A stretch of DNA of 64,000 nt, from assembly GCA_025594325.1 (NCBI GenBank), contig JANHCV010000001.1:2914001-2978000 (forward strand), given 5' to 3'. The stretch's first letter is position 1; each line of letters starts with the position of its first letter. Under the pieces are notes generated by a model. The model saw only the letters and a list, made by a program, of their open reading frames with translations, did not search any database and was not told where the DNA came from. Both the position numbers and the translations under genes were made by a program. Below are positions 43,551 to 54,800 of the stretch, piece by piece. The DNA is from Blastocladiella emersonii ATCC 22665. Its lineage: Eukaryota; Blastocladiomycota; Blastocladiomycetes; Blastocladiales; Blastocladiaceae.

Positions 43551-45271
43551 CTGTACACGCGCACACACCGAGGGCGAGGGCGAGGTCGTTGTCGTTGCGA
43601 GACGAGGGAGGATCCAGCGAGCGCGGATGGATCAAAGACAGGGAGCAGCGAGCGTCAGTGCCAGTGCAGGGAGTCGTGTGCCGCGGGCAGGAGCAGTCGA
43701 GGCAGAGACGAGGGCGAGAGCGGCGTCGGGAAGGGACGAGGTGGAGAGGAGGAGAGGCAAGTGAGAGACGGCGAGCGCGAGACAGCCCGCCGCAGCCACA
43801 TCCGTGGTCGCGAGGCTCAGAGCGCCGCGGAGCCAGCCGGCGCTCGCGCTCCTCCTCGTGCGCCCGGCGCGACTCCACGGCGCCCGTTTGATGATGAGCG
43901 AGGTGATTCCGAGGCCATGGGATGGGAGAGGAGGACAGAGACGCGAAAGACGCAGATACGCACAACACGGTTCTTCAACCCCTTCATCGTGCACGGGCGC
44001 GCGGGGCAGGCGGCGCCGCGAGAGCTACTTCACTCTCTCCGGCGTGGGACGGGTGGGACCGGCGATGCACGACAGCGGCGCCGGGAGAGGCGAAGGTCGA
44101 GCGAGGCGAGGCACGGCAGTGCGCGGAGCGCGAGGCTGACGGCAGCTGTGGCTCAGCGATGAAGGTCGGGAAGAGCGAAGCGGCAGTCGATTCCCACGAT
44201 GGCCGCTGCTGCTGGAACTGCTGCGAGGTCGAGACGGAGCAGTCTACTGGAGCGCGCGAGGGACAGACCATCAGTTGCTAGTTCGCGGGAGCACGGATCC
44301 GCGGGCCGCGGCAGCCGAGACCGACGATCCGGCTCGTGCGCGGCCGGGTGCGGTGTCAACGACGCTCCAGCACGGGCACAGCGCTACCCGAGCACGAGAG
44401 CGGATCGCTCCACCCGAGAAGAGCGCTCGACCCGACTGCGCGAGGCGTGGATCGACGAGGGCGGAACGGAGGGAGGGGGCGGGCAGGGACGGTCGGCGCG
44501 ACTCGAGCAAAGTTGGTGCACCCACATTTATCGGCCACGCGCAGGACGGTTGATGGCGGGGCGCGGTATCGGCGGCAGATGATGGTGGTCGCAGCACGCG
44601 GAGAAGGTGTGCGGCGCCACACGAGGGGGTCCGACTCGGTGGACGTGGTGGCGGCGGCGGCGACAAAGTCGAGGGTGAGCGTGCGAGCGCCGGGCCGGCG
44701 GTGCGCAGGATGGCTCGCGTGGTTCGTGAACAGTGCACCGAGTGCCGATGCGTAACGAGTGCGTCCGGTGCAGGAGGGGACGGGGCGGCCGGGAGCGGCG
44801 ATGCGCGGGGGGAAACCTGGTCGGGCGGACGCGTCCTTGCTCGAGTCGCGTGAGGGCGGAGCGACCGCGGGAGATGCGTTGGGCTGGGCGGGCGGATCGC
44901 GACACGGCCGCCTAATACTCTGGACCGATTAATGAGCGGAGCTAGCGAGCGAGGAATATCGCAAGAGTGTTCGGCCGAGCACGGGCCGCGGGAGAGCATT
45001 AAAAAGAGACGCGGGTGGGAGATGCGTGTTTTGCCGACGCGATGTTCACCTCCCACCTCGCACTCACGCGTCTGTTTCGCTCCACGCCGGCCATGGGGGA
45101 CATATATAACCGCGCTGGCAGCTCACGTGGAGGGAAAAGACGGATGAGGACTTGCTTAGGTTACCTGAAATACATTTGATACTGGGGGTGGTGGGAAGAT
45201 ACGGGAGAGTACGGCCGGTTCGCTGCGGCAGCAACGAGCAACGCCCGCGAGCAGCGATGGGGAGCTGCGCC
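43551..45271. other. Gene-poor region: probable long 5' leader/promoter of the B56 gene and 3' flank of mL44
   Basis: 1.7 kb without a recognisable gene. It should contain the missing first exon of the B56 gene. A CATATATAAC element at 45101-45110 could be a TATA box for the minus-strand B56 transcript, about 1.5 kb upstream of the first certain exon. Long frames here are Ser/Arg/Pro low complexity. Confidence 0.4.
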
Positions 45272-46501
45272 TTACACGATCGGGGGCGTGTCGCCGAGCT
45301 TGGCGCCCACAAAGGTAAGCTGCTCCTCGTGGGGCAGGCCCTCGGTCTCGCTCGGGAGGAGCGGCTTGGGGATCTCGTGCAGGAAGTGCTTGAGCAACGC
45401 GTCCTTGGCGGCCTGGTTGGGGAGATGGCGTTAGCATGCGGTGCGGTCAATCGAGAGGAGCAAGGACAACGTACGCGGTGCTCGGCCATCTTGATGGAGC
45501 TGCCGGCGCCCTCGCCAATCTTCTTGAGGCCCGAGAACACGCCGACGACGAACACGGGCGCGGCCGAGTGGCGACCCGTCTCGTGCAGCATGCGCGCCAC
45601 GGGGCGCTCGCGGCCCTGGCGCTTGAGCAGCGCCGCGAGCATGCGCTTGGGCTCGTCCAGCTTGACGAGCGCGGCCATGTCGAGCTCCTTGGACAGCAGC
45701 GACGCGTGCACAAACTTGCGCGCCGCGACCGCACCCTTGTCGTGGTACAGGGCGCCGATGAGCGCCTTGGTCACCTTGGCGACCATGGCGGACTCGCCCG
45801 ACTTTTTGGTGTCCTACGAACAGCGGCGAACCGTGATCAGCCGGGTGGGCGACGGTGCACCGATGCGGCAAGACGTACAAAGGGCTTCCAGCGCATCACG
45901 TCCTGCACACCGATGCTCATGCCGAGGGCGGCGAGCGAGGCGGTCGAGGTGTAGGCGGTCACGGCATCGCGGAGCGTCGTGGGGGGGATGTGCGGGTACT
46001 TGGAGTGCACGTACTCGGTCACGTAGAGACCCAGCACCTGGTGGCCTACGCGTAGCGTCCTCGAGTTAGTGTCGCAAACGACGAGCTCAGCGCGGGGCCA
46101 TCGTACCGAGGAACTCGAGGCGCTCGTTGGTCGGCTGGGTGCCGTGCTCGAACGTCTTGTTGGTCAGCGCCTGGACGAGCGTCTCGGGCTTGGAGAAGGC
46201 GAGGCCGGAGCGGGCCGCGAACGCGCTCTCGGCGGGGTTCAGCGCCGCCTTGTTGAGGAGCACGGGCGCCGTCGCGAAGGTGCGGGCACCGGCTACACGG
46301 TCCACGGCGGCACATCGATCAGCCCGCGTTCGTCTTGGCGCGGGGTAGGGCAGCCAGTTGGCAGCAGCGATCACCGGTGGTAGGTCGAGAACAGCAGCGC
46401 CGAGCGGCTCGACGGGTCCACGACTCGGGCACGGAACCTCGCGACGAGCGAGGACCCAGTCCAGCCGTCACTTTGTTGATACATGGTAGACTCGATAGCA
46501 T
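45272..46501 (-). CDS. MRPL44: Mitochondrial ribosomal protein mL44 (RNase III-like fold)
   Basis: Five exons (46501-46375, 46292-46107, 46045-45879, 45813-45475, 45412-45272) give 319 aa. mL44 (yeast Mrpl3) is a large-subunit protein of the mitochondrial ribosome derived from RNase III plus a double-stranded RNA-binding domain. The N-terminus is an Arg/Ser-rich presequence (WTRRAARRCCSRPTT) followed by ARTFATAP, a typical processing context. The RNase III-like helices include LAFSKPETLVQALTNKTFEH, NERLEFLGHQVLGLYVTEYV and AMVAKVTKALIGALYHDKG; catalytic acidic residues are not evident, as expected. The C-terminal part (FSGLKKIGEGAGSSIKMAEH) begins the RNA-binding domain. It is divergent from GPI2/PIG-C. 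Confidence 0.87.
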
Positions 46502-46909
46502 GGTGGACGTTCAGCGCTGCTGCATGTGTGCCAGTGATCGCCGCCGCCAGGTGGGCCCTAGGGAGGCAGCATCCACGGACCCTGGCGGGCGGCCGAGCGG
46601 AGCAGCCCAGCGGCGGGGCGAGCGAGGCTACGAAGCGACATGTTGCGTGATGCGGGGAGTGCGCTACGTCGTTGCAGTGCAGGGTCGGCCGGATCGTAGC
46701 GAGGGGCGACGTGGAATCGTGCGCAGGCGAGCTCGAAATCTCGGACCCTGTTTGGTCAGCTGGTCTCACGGACTTGGAAGTTTTCCCTTCGCGCTGCGCT
46801 GCTGTGGCGCGGCTCGCTCAAACGACGCGCCGAGGTCCGCTAGCGTTTCGCTCGTCGATCCGCGATTTAGCCATGTATACTTGATTGAGGCTACTTGCGA
46901 CATGCTGGA
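46502..46909. promoter_or_regulatory. Divergent promoter region between mL44 and GPI2/PIG-C
   Basis: 408 bp between the two start codons. I see no TATA box or other gene. Confidence 0.45.
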
Positions 46910-48204
46910 ATGAACTCGGAGCCTGTCCACGATGGTCCCCAGCGCTTTGCCTTCGGAGATGAGGCGGGCCGCCCGCCCTGGCGCAAGGTCCTCTACATGA
47001 AGCAGGGCTACCCAGACGACTACGTCCCGCCCACGTTCCTCCACCTCCTGAGGACAAACGGTTAGTATCGCCGTCTAGATTGCCATCAAACCATGTCTGA
47101 CTCGAGGCGTGTCGCGGCCCTGCAGTGAACGTGAGGCAGCCCGCGCTCCTGCCGCTGATCCGCTCGACCTTTGGCATCGCGCTGCAACTCTCCATGGTCG
47201 TGACGTTTGCTGGACTCTTTTACTACCTCGACAGCGCGCGGCTCGATCCGGTTGCCCTCATTGTCACCAGTTCAGCCGTCTCGGCGAGCTTGTTTGCGGC
47301 AACTCGGATCCTGTACGTTACGGGGTTCCGTGCTTTACGAGACGCGGTCGTACTCATTGCACTGTGTGCTCGTGTATAGCGGTCCTGCATCCACTCAAGC
47401 TGGTACGTTCGATTCGCTACTCCACGGGTGGGTTCGATCGCTCACCGTCGTGCATCCTAGTCCTGGACTCGATCAAGACGGGCCTGCTCTTCTTCTCGAC
47501 GCTGCTCGGCCTATCGCCCCTGCTGAACACGCTCACGGCCGATTTCAGCGAGGACACTATCTGGGCTCTCGCGTGTCTCTTTTTTGGGCTCAACCTCCTG
47601 CTCCAGGACTACCGGTCGCACACTAGCGCCTCGCTTCGGTATGGGGCCGGATTTACTTTCGTGAATGAGCGCTGACATCCACCACAATAGATTCCCTGCC
47701 TCGATCGCGACCAACATGGCCATCTTTGCGTCGGTCCTGCTCGCGTCACGGCTTCCATCGACCATTGCCGTGTTCTCGCTCATGCTCCTCGCCGTGGTCG
47801 CGTTCGTTCACGCGCCCTTGTTCTACCGCCGCATGGATGTACGTTCGCCCGCTTTTCGCGACTGTATCGCGGAATGCTCATCGACACGCCGAGCTCATCT
47901 AGGCGATCGCGCCAGGGCTGACGGCGAGCCTCGCCTGCTTCGCCGTGGTACTCGCAGCCGTCATTTGGTCGCCGATCGCGCCGTCAGTCTCCGTGGCCCA
48001 CCTCTCCGCCGTTCTTTTGATCACGGTCGGCTGTCCGCTGTGGATGCGCCGTCTCCACGCCCGTAAAAAGTACGCTGACTTGGTTGGCTGCTTCTCCTCG
48101 CGCTGGCGGCTCACTTTCGCTTCGCCCTCGCGTGTAGCACGGTCCACGGACCCTGGGACCAAGCGCGGTTGCTCGGGATCAGAAAAAGCTCTCGCTCCTC
48201 ATAA
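46910..48204 (+). CDS. GPI2: GPI2/PIG-C, subunit of GPI-GlcNAc transferase
   Basis: Seven exons (46910-47060, 47126-47312, 47380-47402, 47461-47638, 47691-47838, 47903-48069, 48138-48204) give 306 aa, each junction in phase. PIG-C is a multipass ER membrane subunit of the complex that starts GPI-anchor synthesis. Family blocks are clear: WRKVLYMKQGYPDDYVPPTF near the N-terminus, LSPLLNTLTADFSEDTIWAL, SIATNMAIFASVLLASRLPS and, near the C-terminus, NTVHGPWDQARL. About eight hydrophobic segments are visible. The third exon is only 23 nt, yet it is required to keep the frame. The first donor is GTTAGT. Confidence 0.9.
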
Positions 48205-49484
48205 ACTAGATTTGCCAACTCGTTCACATCGGAAGGGATTGAGCGACGGTCGTTCCTTCGCTGCTTATAACATCGATCACGTCGTGTCCTTCAGCTGTGG
48301 TGCGGGCCCGGGTGGACCTTCGCCCTTGCCATCGCTTAGGACCGCCCTCCGTGAGAAAGCCATGGCGGACGTTCCGTCCCCTTCTGCAGCCGCCGGCGAC
48401 CTTCCGATGCTGCAAGTTGTGCTGAGCAGTTTCGGGCGAAGTGAGAAGAGAAATCCGGGGCCGATCCGCTCAGCCACCCGGAGCCTGGAGCGCGGCTGCG
48501 CCACACTTGACGCGCTGAGCAACGCGTTCCGCGACGCGTTGCGCCGGCCCGCGCGCCCCGACACGCAGACCAGCGCCGAACCGTCGGGAAGCGTCGATCG
48601 GCTTCCATTGGGTGAAATCGTGGCCAGCAGCATCTCTCTGAAGCCTCTCGAAGCGCACCGAAGCGCACGCCCCCTGTTCGCGACGCGCTGAGCGACGCAC
48701 CGCCTCTCACCATGCTTCAATCGGCTTCCACGCCATGCCGCACCGCGTAGGCAGGCGGGCGCTCCTATATAAACTCTTCTGTGTCCCGTCATCCCTCGGT
48801 TTGAGCAGCATCGTAACCATCAATGTCGCCCTCGGCGGCCATGTCGCCGAACCCACGCACTCAAGGCCGCAGCCGCGACTCGCACACTGAGCCACCACCA
48901 CGGCGCATCCCTCGATTAAACCCCCGCCCTGGCGCTCCTAACCTCGCCCAGAAACCTGTCCCGCGCCCTCGCCGGTGAGGGCGACCCGCGCCTGTCCAGC
49001 GTCGCGCAGCGCGGCAGCGGGCAGCCCAAGCCGCTGGCTATCCTCGTCTCGTTCCCCGCGTGCTCTCCGACGAGGCCGGCGAGCTCGACGACGGCCGTTG
49101 CGCGCAGTCCGCCGAGCCCATTATCGACTGAACTTCCCTCCCCACGCCGCCGCTCTCGCCGACCTTCCCTCCACTGGATGACGCGCATGCCGCTCGCTCG
49201 CCGTCTCCGCCGAGCACCGACCCGCTCCGGCTCCCGCCACGATCCGCTGCCGCTCCGCTTCGTGCTTCTGCACCCGACCATGACGCTGTCGTGGACCACA
49301 TGGACGTTCTCGCGAGGCTTCTCCGCAGAACGTGCGTCATTCTCCCGCCGTGGACGCCGTCAACGGAGCAAGTGTTGACCTTGGCCACGACGATCGCTAG
49401 CTTCAGCCTCCTCCCTTGCTTGGCCCGCTACCACCACGACCGCTCGCGACACGCACTCAACGGCGTGCGCCGCGACCCGCCCAC
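48205..49484. other. Gene-poor region with a TATA element
   Basis: A TATATAAA element at 48766-48773 is followed about 50 bp later by an ATG (48822) with a 51-codon frame. This could be the promoter and first exon of the now-broken gene at 49485-50002. An open frame at 48362-48691 (109 codons from ATG) lacks any recognisable feature. Nothing else is seen. Confidence 0.35.
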
Positions 49485-50002
49485 GAGCGACTGCGCACCT
49501 ACGACCTGCAGCAGCCGCTCCCCGCTCAGCGCCTCTCGTTCGCCTCGAAGCTCGGGCTCAAGTCGATCCTGCACGACAACACCTTCCTCATGGCCCTACG
49601 GGTACCTCCTCAGCGACGGGTCCCTCGAGGCCAAGTGCGGGAACGTCGTGTTCCAGCCGACGTCCAAAGGCTGGGCATGGCTCGACAAGCGGTTCGCCGA
49701 GCTCAAGGACGTGCTCCCGCTCGATAAGAAGAAACGGCTACATCATGTACGCGACGACGAAGTAGAAGGGCACCCCGATCCGCATCTAGACCATCAAGAA
49801 CGAGGCGTGGACCGACTTCTTCCTCAATGCGTACAAGCACAAGTACGTGCACGGCCACATCCAGCGCGGCGTTGACGACAGCCACCACGTGCACGCTCGG
49901 CTGCCCGTCATTGACGACGGGCTTCCGCTGCCCGCGACGGCCACCGACACGCCTGATCAACATCAAGGCCGAGTCACCGACTTGGTGAAGTCGGTGAAGT
50001 AG
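49485..50002 (+). pseudogene. Relic of a LAGLIDADG-like homing endonuclease ORF
   Basis: Coding remnants appear in shifting frames: QRLSFASKLGLKSILHDNTF, then after a frameshift GYLLSDGSLEAKCGNVVFQP with TSKGWAWLDKRFAELKDVLP, then after a second shift YIMYATTK, a TAG, KGTPIRI, a TAG, and TIKNEAWTDFFLNAYKHKY. GYLLSDGSL followed by a short strand and a WLDKRF helix resembles the first LAGLIDADG repeat of LAGLIDADG_2-type proteins (GxLLGDGSL...), and TIKNEAWTDF recalls their inter-repeat strand. At least two frameshifts and two stops make it non-functional as read. The family call is from pattern alone and should be treated as provisional. Confidence 0.5.
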
Positions 50003-50200
50003 TTCCTCATCGCGCTGCATGGCGACCTGCTGCTCGCGCGCCGCCCGCTCCTGCTCGCGTATGGCCTGCTGTTCCAGGCGCCAGTTCAGCGCTGCCTGCG
50101 ACTCTTCGGCGTAGCGCAGATTCATGAGGATGTAGCCGCACTCGATGCTATCGAGCTCGTTGAAGCCGAATAGGAGGGACTGGTTGAGCGACCGTCAGGC
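49960..50200 (-). pseudogene. Antisense coding fragment of unknown family
   Basis: On the minus strand an open stretch reads QSLLFGFNELDSIECGYILM, then NLRYAEESQAALNWRLEQQA and IREQERAAREQQ, a mixed hydrophobic segment followed by an amphipathic helix with normal protein composition, unlike the Arg/Ala/Pro shadow frames nearby. It is cut off by a stop just upstream (after DFGFA) and degenerates past HRLHQVGDSAL, where it meets the LAGLIDADG relic. I do not recognise the family. It may be a truncated gene or part of a mobile element. Confidence 0.4.
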
Positions 50201-50398
50201 GAAGCCGAAGTCGAAGTTGAAGTGGCGCAGGCTGTGGCGCAAAGTCAGGAGTGGAGCGTTCAGCCACACCGCTCGCTGGTCGCTGGTCGCTGCTGCCTGC
50301 CCTGCCTGCCCCGCTGGCCCGCCCGCTCTCGTCGCGGCCGACGCTCTCGGCTTGGTCAATCCTCTGGATTTATCGGACCACCCCGATTCCACCACGAA

Positions 50399-51478
50399 AT
50401 GGCAAAGAACGCGAAGGGTGCGCCATCCCGCTACGAGGGAGGCCCTGCGCGCGCGACACCATGAAACCACATCCCATGCATGCCAAAACGAATGGACCGA
50501 CCACGACGACGCACGCCGTCCCACTACGCCCTTGCGGACACGCCGAACCATCCGACTGGGGAAACTATCGTCGAACACCTCGCTACGCTGCCCGATCGGC
50601 CGTTGTCACCGCGGATGGTCTGGCGTGTTCGCCTCGTCGCTCGTCACGCCGACTCGCCGTTTCCCTGCCGAAACGCTGGACACCGCCTCCCGAATCGCTC
50701 GTCCCGGCGGTGGACCGCTCGTCCCGCTGAACTCGGCGTGAGCTACGGCAATTTTGGTGTGGCCGTCCGTTTGCATGCATGGCGTGGAATCAACGTCGCC
50801 GCGCAGACCGCCTCCCCACCGTTCTACTTGGACCTCTGAACGCAGAGCTGACGACGCCGTCCGTTTGACCCTTTAGCTCACGGTACATACCGCCCGAATG
50901 ACCGACTGGCCGAAAATGCGCTTGCGAGCTCGCTTGCCGCGTTTCCGCCACATCCCCCGCGAATCGCACCCTAACCCGCTCCCCTCGTTTCCCTCGTCCC
51001 CTCGCAGTGTCCGGCACCAAGTTCCGCATGGCCCTTGGTCTGCCCGTCGGCGCCGTCATGAACTGCGCTGACAACTCGGGTGCCAAGAACCTGTACGTCA
51101 TCTCGGTCGCCAAGACCCACGCCCGCCTCAACCGCCTCCCCAAGGCCGGTCCCGGCGACATGGTCATGGCCACGGTCAAGAAGGGTAAGCCCGACCTCCG
51201 TAAGAAGGTCATGCCCGCTGTCGTTGTCCGCCAGCGCAAGCCGTGGCGTCGTCGCGACGGTGTCTTCCTCTACTTCGAGGGTACGCTTTTCCGATTCGGA
51301 CTGTGTATTTGCCTGGCCAAGTCGCTCACTCTTGCGTCCCCCTCGCCATCCAGACAACGCCGGTGTCATCGTCAACCCCAAGGGTGAGATGAAGGGTTCC
51401 GCCATCACTGGCCCCGTTGCCAAGGAGTGCGCCGACCTGTGGCCCAAGATCGCCTCGGCCTCGGGCACCGTCGTCTAA
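50399..51478 (+). CDS. RPL23: Ribosomal protein uL14 (L23)
   Basis: Three exons (50399-50417, 51008-51280, 51354-51478) give 138 aa, the usual length. uL14 is a large-subunit protein at the subunit interface. Exons 2-3 are unmistakable: [79 protein letters not shown] and [20 protein letters not shown]. The first exon MAKNAK is inferred: it is the only nearby ATG whose donor (GTGCGC) is in the correct phase and gives a basic N-terminus. The resulting first intron is 590 nt, the longest in the window. Confidence 0.93.
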
Positions 51479-51868
51479 GCTCAGACGATTCCCCTTGTTC
51501 ATGCAGCCGAAGCACCGCGTGGTTCCCTCCGCGCGTGTCTCAAATACACTCGTGTCTCCCTTGTGCATTGTCTTGTTCCTCGTTGAGTTGTACTGCTCGT
51601 CTGAGACTTGCTCGTGAGCACGACGCGATCTTGGTCACCCTGGCCGCGGGCCTTCTTGACCTCTGAACTCAGCACCTCTTGAGCTCTGAACTCGGCACGT
51701 CCAAAGCGTGAGGAAGCAGATAACTCGTGGCCACGGCCATGGTGCCCTGGATGCATGGCCACGACCGATGGACCAGGTCGCCTCAAGGCCGCCCTGACGA
51801 ACAACAGGAAGCGAGACACCCACATGTTGCTATATTTTGACAATAAACTAAGGAGACCACCGCCGCCC
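51479..51868. other. Convergent intergenic region with a GGCC hairpin
   Basis: It lies between the uL14 stop and the stop of the coiled-coil gene. An inverted repeat TCGTGGCCA at 51725-51733 pairs with 51756-51764. An AT-rich patch at 51825-51850 probably marks the 3' UTR of the coiled-coil gene. No gene seen. Confidence 0.5.
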
Positions 51869-54800
51869 TCACGCCGACGGCAGACAACTCGCGAGCACCT
51901 TGGCCGCATTGACCGAGTCAGCCGACCGCCTGTCGCCAACGAGGTGCGCGAGCAGGCGCTCGAGCAGCTCAGCCGTGGCCGGACTGGCCGCCGACGCGAA
52001 CACGGGGAACAGCGCCGCCATATCGTCGTCGGTCGGCACCCAGTTGCGCGGCGACCGCTGCAGCACGTAGTCGGCCGCGCGCACCAGCGTCGCCACGTCC
52101 GCGCCGTCGGCGCCGCACATTTCGAGCAGCAGGGACACCAGCGCAAACGGGTCCTCCTCGCCATCGCCGCCGGGGACCGCCGGGAGCAGCGCGGCGCAGA
52201 TCTGGACCGACCGCAGCAGGTCCGTCCCGCGCGGCGGGTCCACTTCGCGGCCAGGCCCGTCGCGCCACGCGCGCAGCATCGCGACCACGGGCATCCGCGC
52301 CGCGGGTCCCGCGGCCTCGAGCCACGCGGCGACGTTCGCGGGGAGCCCTTGCCGCGCGGCGGCGCCGCGGTCGAGGGCCTGCGCAATCGCGCGGCGCGTG
52401 CACACGGCGAGGAGCCGCGGGTCGTCGTGCGCGGGGAGCGCGCGCGGGCGGAACACGAGCGTGTTGGAGACAAACGCCGGGAACATGCTGGACCCGGCGA
52501 GGGCGTTGTCGGCAAACAGCGTGCGGATGGCGGCGGTCGGGACCGCGGGGACGACGAGCGCGAGGCGGAACAGGGAGATGCTGCGGCGGGACCACTCGAC
52601 GAGGACGGGCGCGAGCGCCGGGACGCGCGGCGCGACGAGGGCGAGGAGGAGCGCGAATGGGCGTTCGTCGGCGGGCAGCGCCGCGTTGACCAGGACGCGC
52701 GACGCGGGGCCGTGCGGGCCTGCGGGAAGGCGGATTGCGAGCACGCTTGGCGACGGCTGCACGACCAGGTTCTGCGCCGCGCTGCCGATCCCGCGCGACG
52801 AGCGGTGCGCGCGGTCAATGGCCTTGAGAAAGTCCTCGACGTTGCGCGACACGAGCGTCTTGACGGCGTCGAGCTGGTCGACGATGGCGGCCGGGTGCAG
52901 CTTGACCGCCGCGAGCACGGCATCGATCGAGTTGAGCCTTGGCTGCTCGGCGGGCGGCGGTGCGACCATTGGCCGGGGCGCGGGTGGTGGTGGCGGGACA
53001 GCAGCCGTTGCGGCCGCCGCGGCACGAGCACGCTTCGCCGCTGGCCTCGGTTCAGGAACCGCCGGCGGCGACGGTGACCGCGCTCGCCGGCGCTTGGCGG
53101 TCACGAGCGACGACGCCGCGGACGGCGAGTCCGAGTCGGCGGGGGACGACGCGCGCGACCTGGCGGGCGAGGCCGCCTGCTGCTCCACGGCGCGGGTGCG
53201 CGCGACACGGCGCTCAGCGACAGCGGCGGCCGTCGGCTTGGTGACGGTGGCGAGCGACGAGGCACGCGTCTTGCGCGCGGGCGGCGGCGGTGATGGCGGG
53301 GCAATGGCCGAGGCGCTCGAGTCCGACGGCGCGTAGTCGGGCGAGGACGGGCGCGAGGAGCTCGGCGAGGCGACGACGGCTGGTGGGCGGCCGCGCTTCT
53401 TGGTCGCGGCGAGCGCCGTGGTCGTCGCGGGTTTCGCCGGAGCAGCAGCAGCAGCGGCGGCCGCGAGCTCGCGCGCACGGCGGGTCGCTGGAGGAACGGT
53501 TGCTGCTGCTGCTGGTGGTGGCTGCGACAAGCGCGTGGAGCGAGCCGGCGGAGCGTCGCTCTCCGACTCGCTATCCGAGGCGGTGGAGCTCTCCACTATC
53601 CGCGGGACGACGCGCGACTTGGCCGCAGCTGCGGCGCTGGCGGCGGGCTGCTTCTTCGCTGCCGCTGCCGTCGGAGCAGACGCGGCGCGAGCGGGTGGTA
53701 CCCGTTTCGGTGCGGGCATGGGGGCAGCGGGGGCGGCGGGTTCCTGCTCGAGCGACCGACGTTGGCGTGGCGCGGGGACGGCCACCGGCGACAGAAGCGA
53801 CTCCACTGCTGGCGTCGCGTCGAGTGCGGGCGCGGAGGCGAGCGTCGGCGACGACACAATGGACACGGGCTGCATGGGCTGCACGGGCGCGCGAGGGGGT
53901 TCAGCGAGCGGGACTGGCGCGGGCGCGAGGACCGGCATGGGTGCGGCCATCTCGGCCATCTTGACCTTCATTTCGGCGGTAGCGAGGTCGCGGCTGAGTC
54001 GGGTGAGCAGGTCGACGAGGCCCGACTGCTTGGCCGACTGCTGCGACAGCTCGTCGCGAGTCTTATCGCGGTCGGTGCGAACCTGGTCGAGCTCGCGGGC
54101 GAGGGCCTCGGCGTGCTTGCGCGATTCGCGGAGGTCCGACTCGAGCTGCTCCTGGCGCGCCGTCGACGAGGACTGGTGCGAGGCGGCGGCACGCGCGTCG
54201 CGCAGGTCGCGGTGGGTCTCGTCGAGCTCGGCGCGCACGCGGTCGAGCTCGGCCTCGGACGCCTTGAGCTGGGACTGCAGCTCCGCGAGCTGCTCGGGCG
54301 CGACCAGACGCACCTCGGACCGCGTCTTCTGCAGCTCGGTGCGGAACCGCGCCGCGTCGGCCTTGGCGGTGCCGGCCTCGGTGCGCGCCGCGTCGAGGTC
54401 CTTGCGGACCTTGCCGAGCTCGGCGTTGGCCGAGGCGAGCTCGCGCTGCGCCTTGGCCAGCTTGGTCTCGAGCGCCTTGTTGGCAGCGGTGAGCCGCTTC
54501 ACGTCGCGGTCCAGCGCGTCCTTTTCGTTGCGCAGGGCGACCGAGGCGGACTGGGCCGACCCGATCTGGACGCGCAGGCCGTGGATCTGCTGCTCGAGCT
54601 CCTGCACGGCGGTGCTGCTCGGAGCGGGCGGCGGGGCCGCGATGGCGGTGGCGAGGGACGGGGCGGGCGTGCGGTGCGACGCGGCCTCGGCATCGCGCCG
54701 CGCAGCGGCGAGCTCGCGGCGGGCGGCCTCGAGGTCCCGGCGGACCGACTCGGCGTCGCGGCGGGCGGCGTCGGCCTTGCGGCGCTCCTCCTCGGTGTCG

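Noticed and set aside
44271-45056. 261-codon minus-strand frame upstream of the B56 gene
   Set aside because: Ser/Pro/Arg-rich from CT-rich DNA, no recognisable motif; more likely leader or promoter.
48362-48691. 109-codon plus-strand frame after PIG-C
   Set aside because: No recognisable domain and it lies in a region of decayed sequence; left as unannotated.
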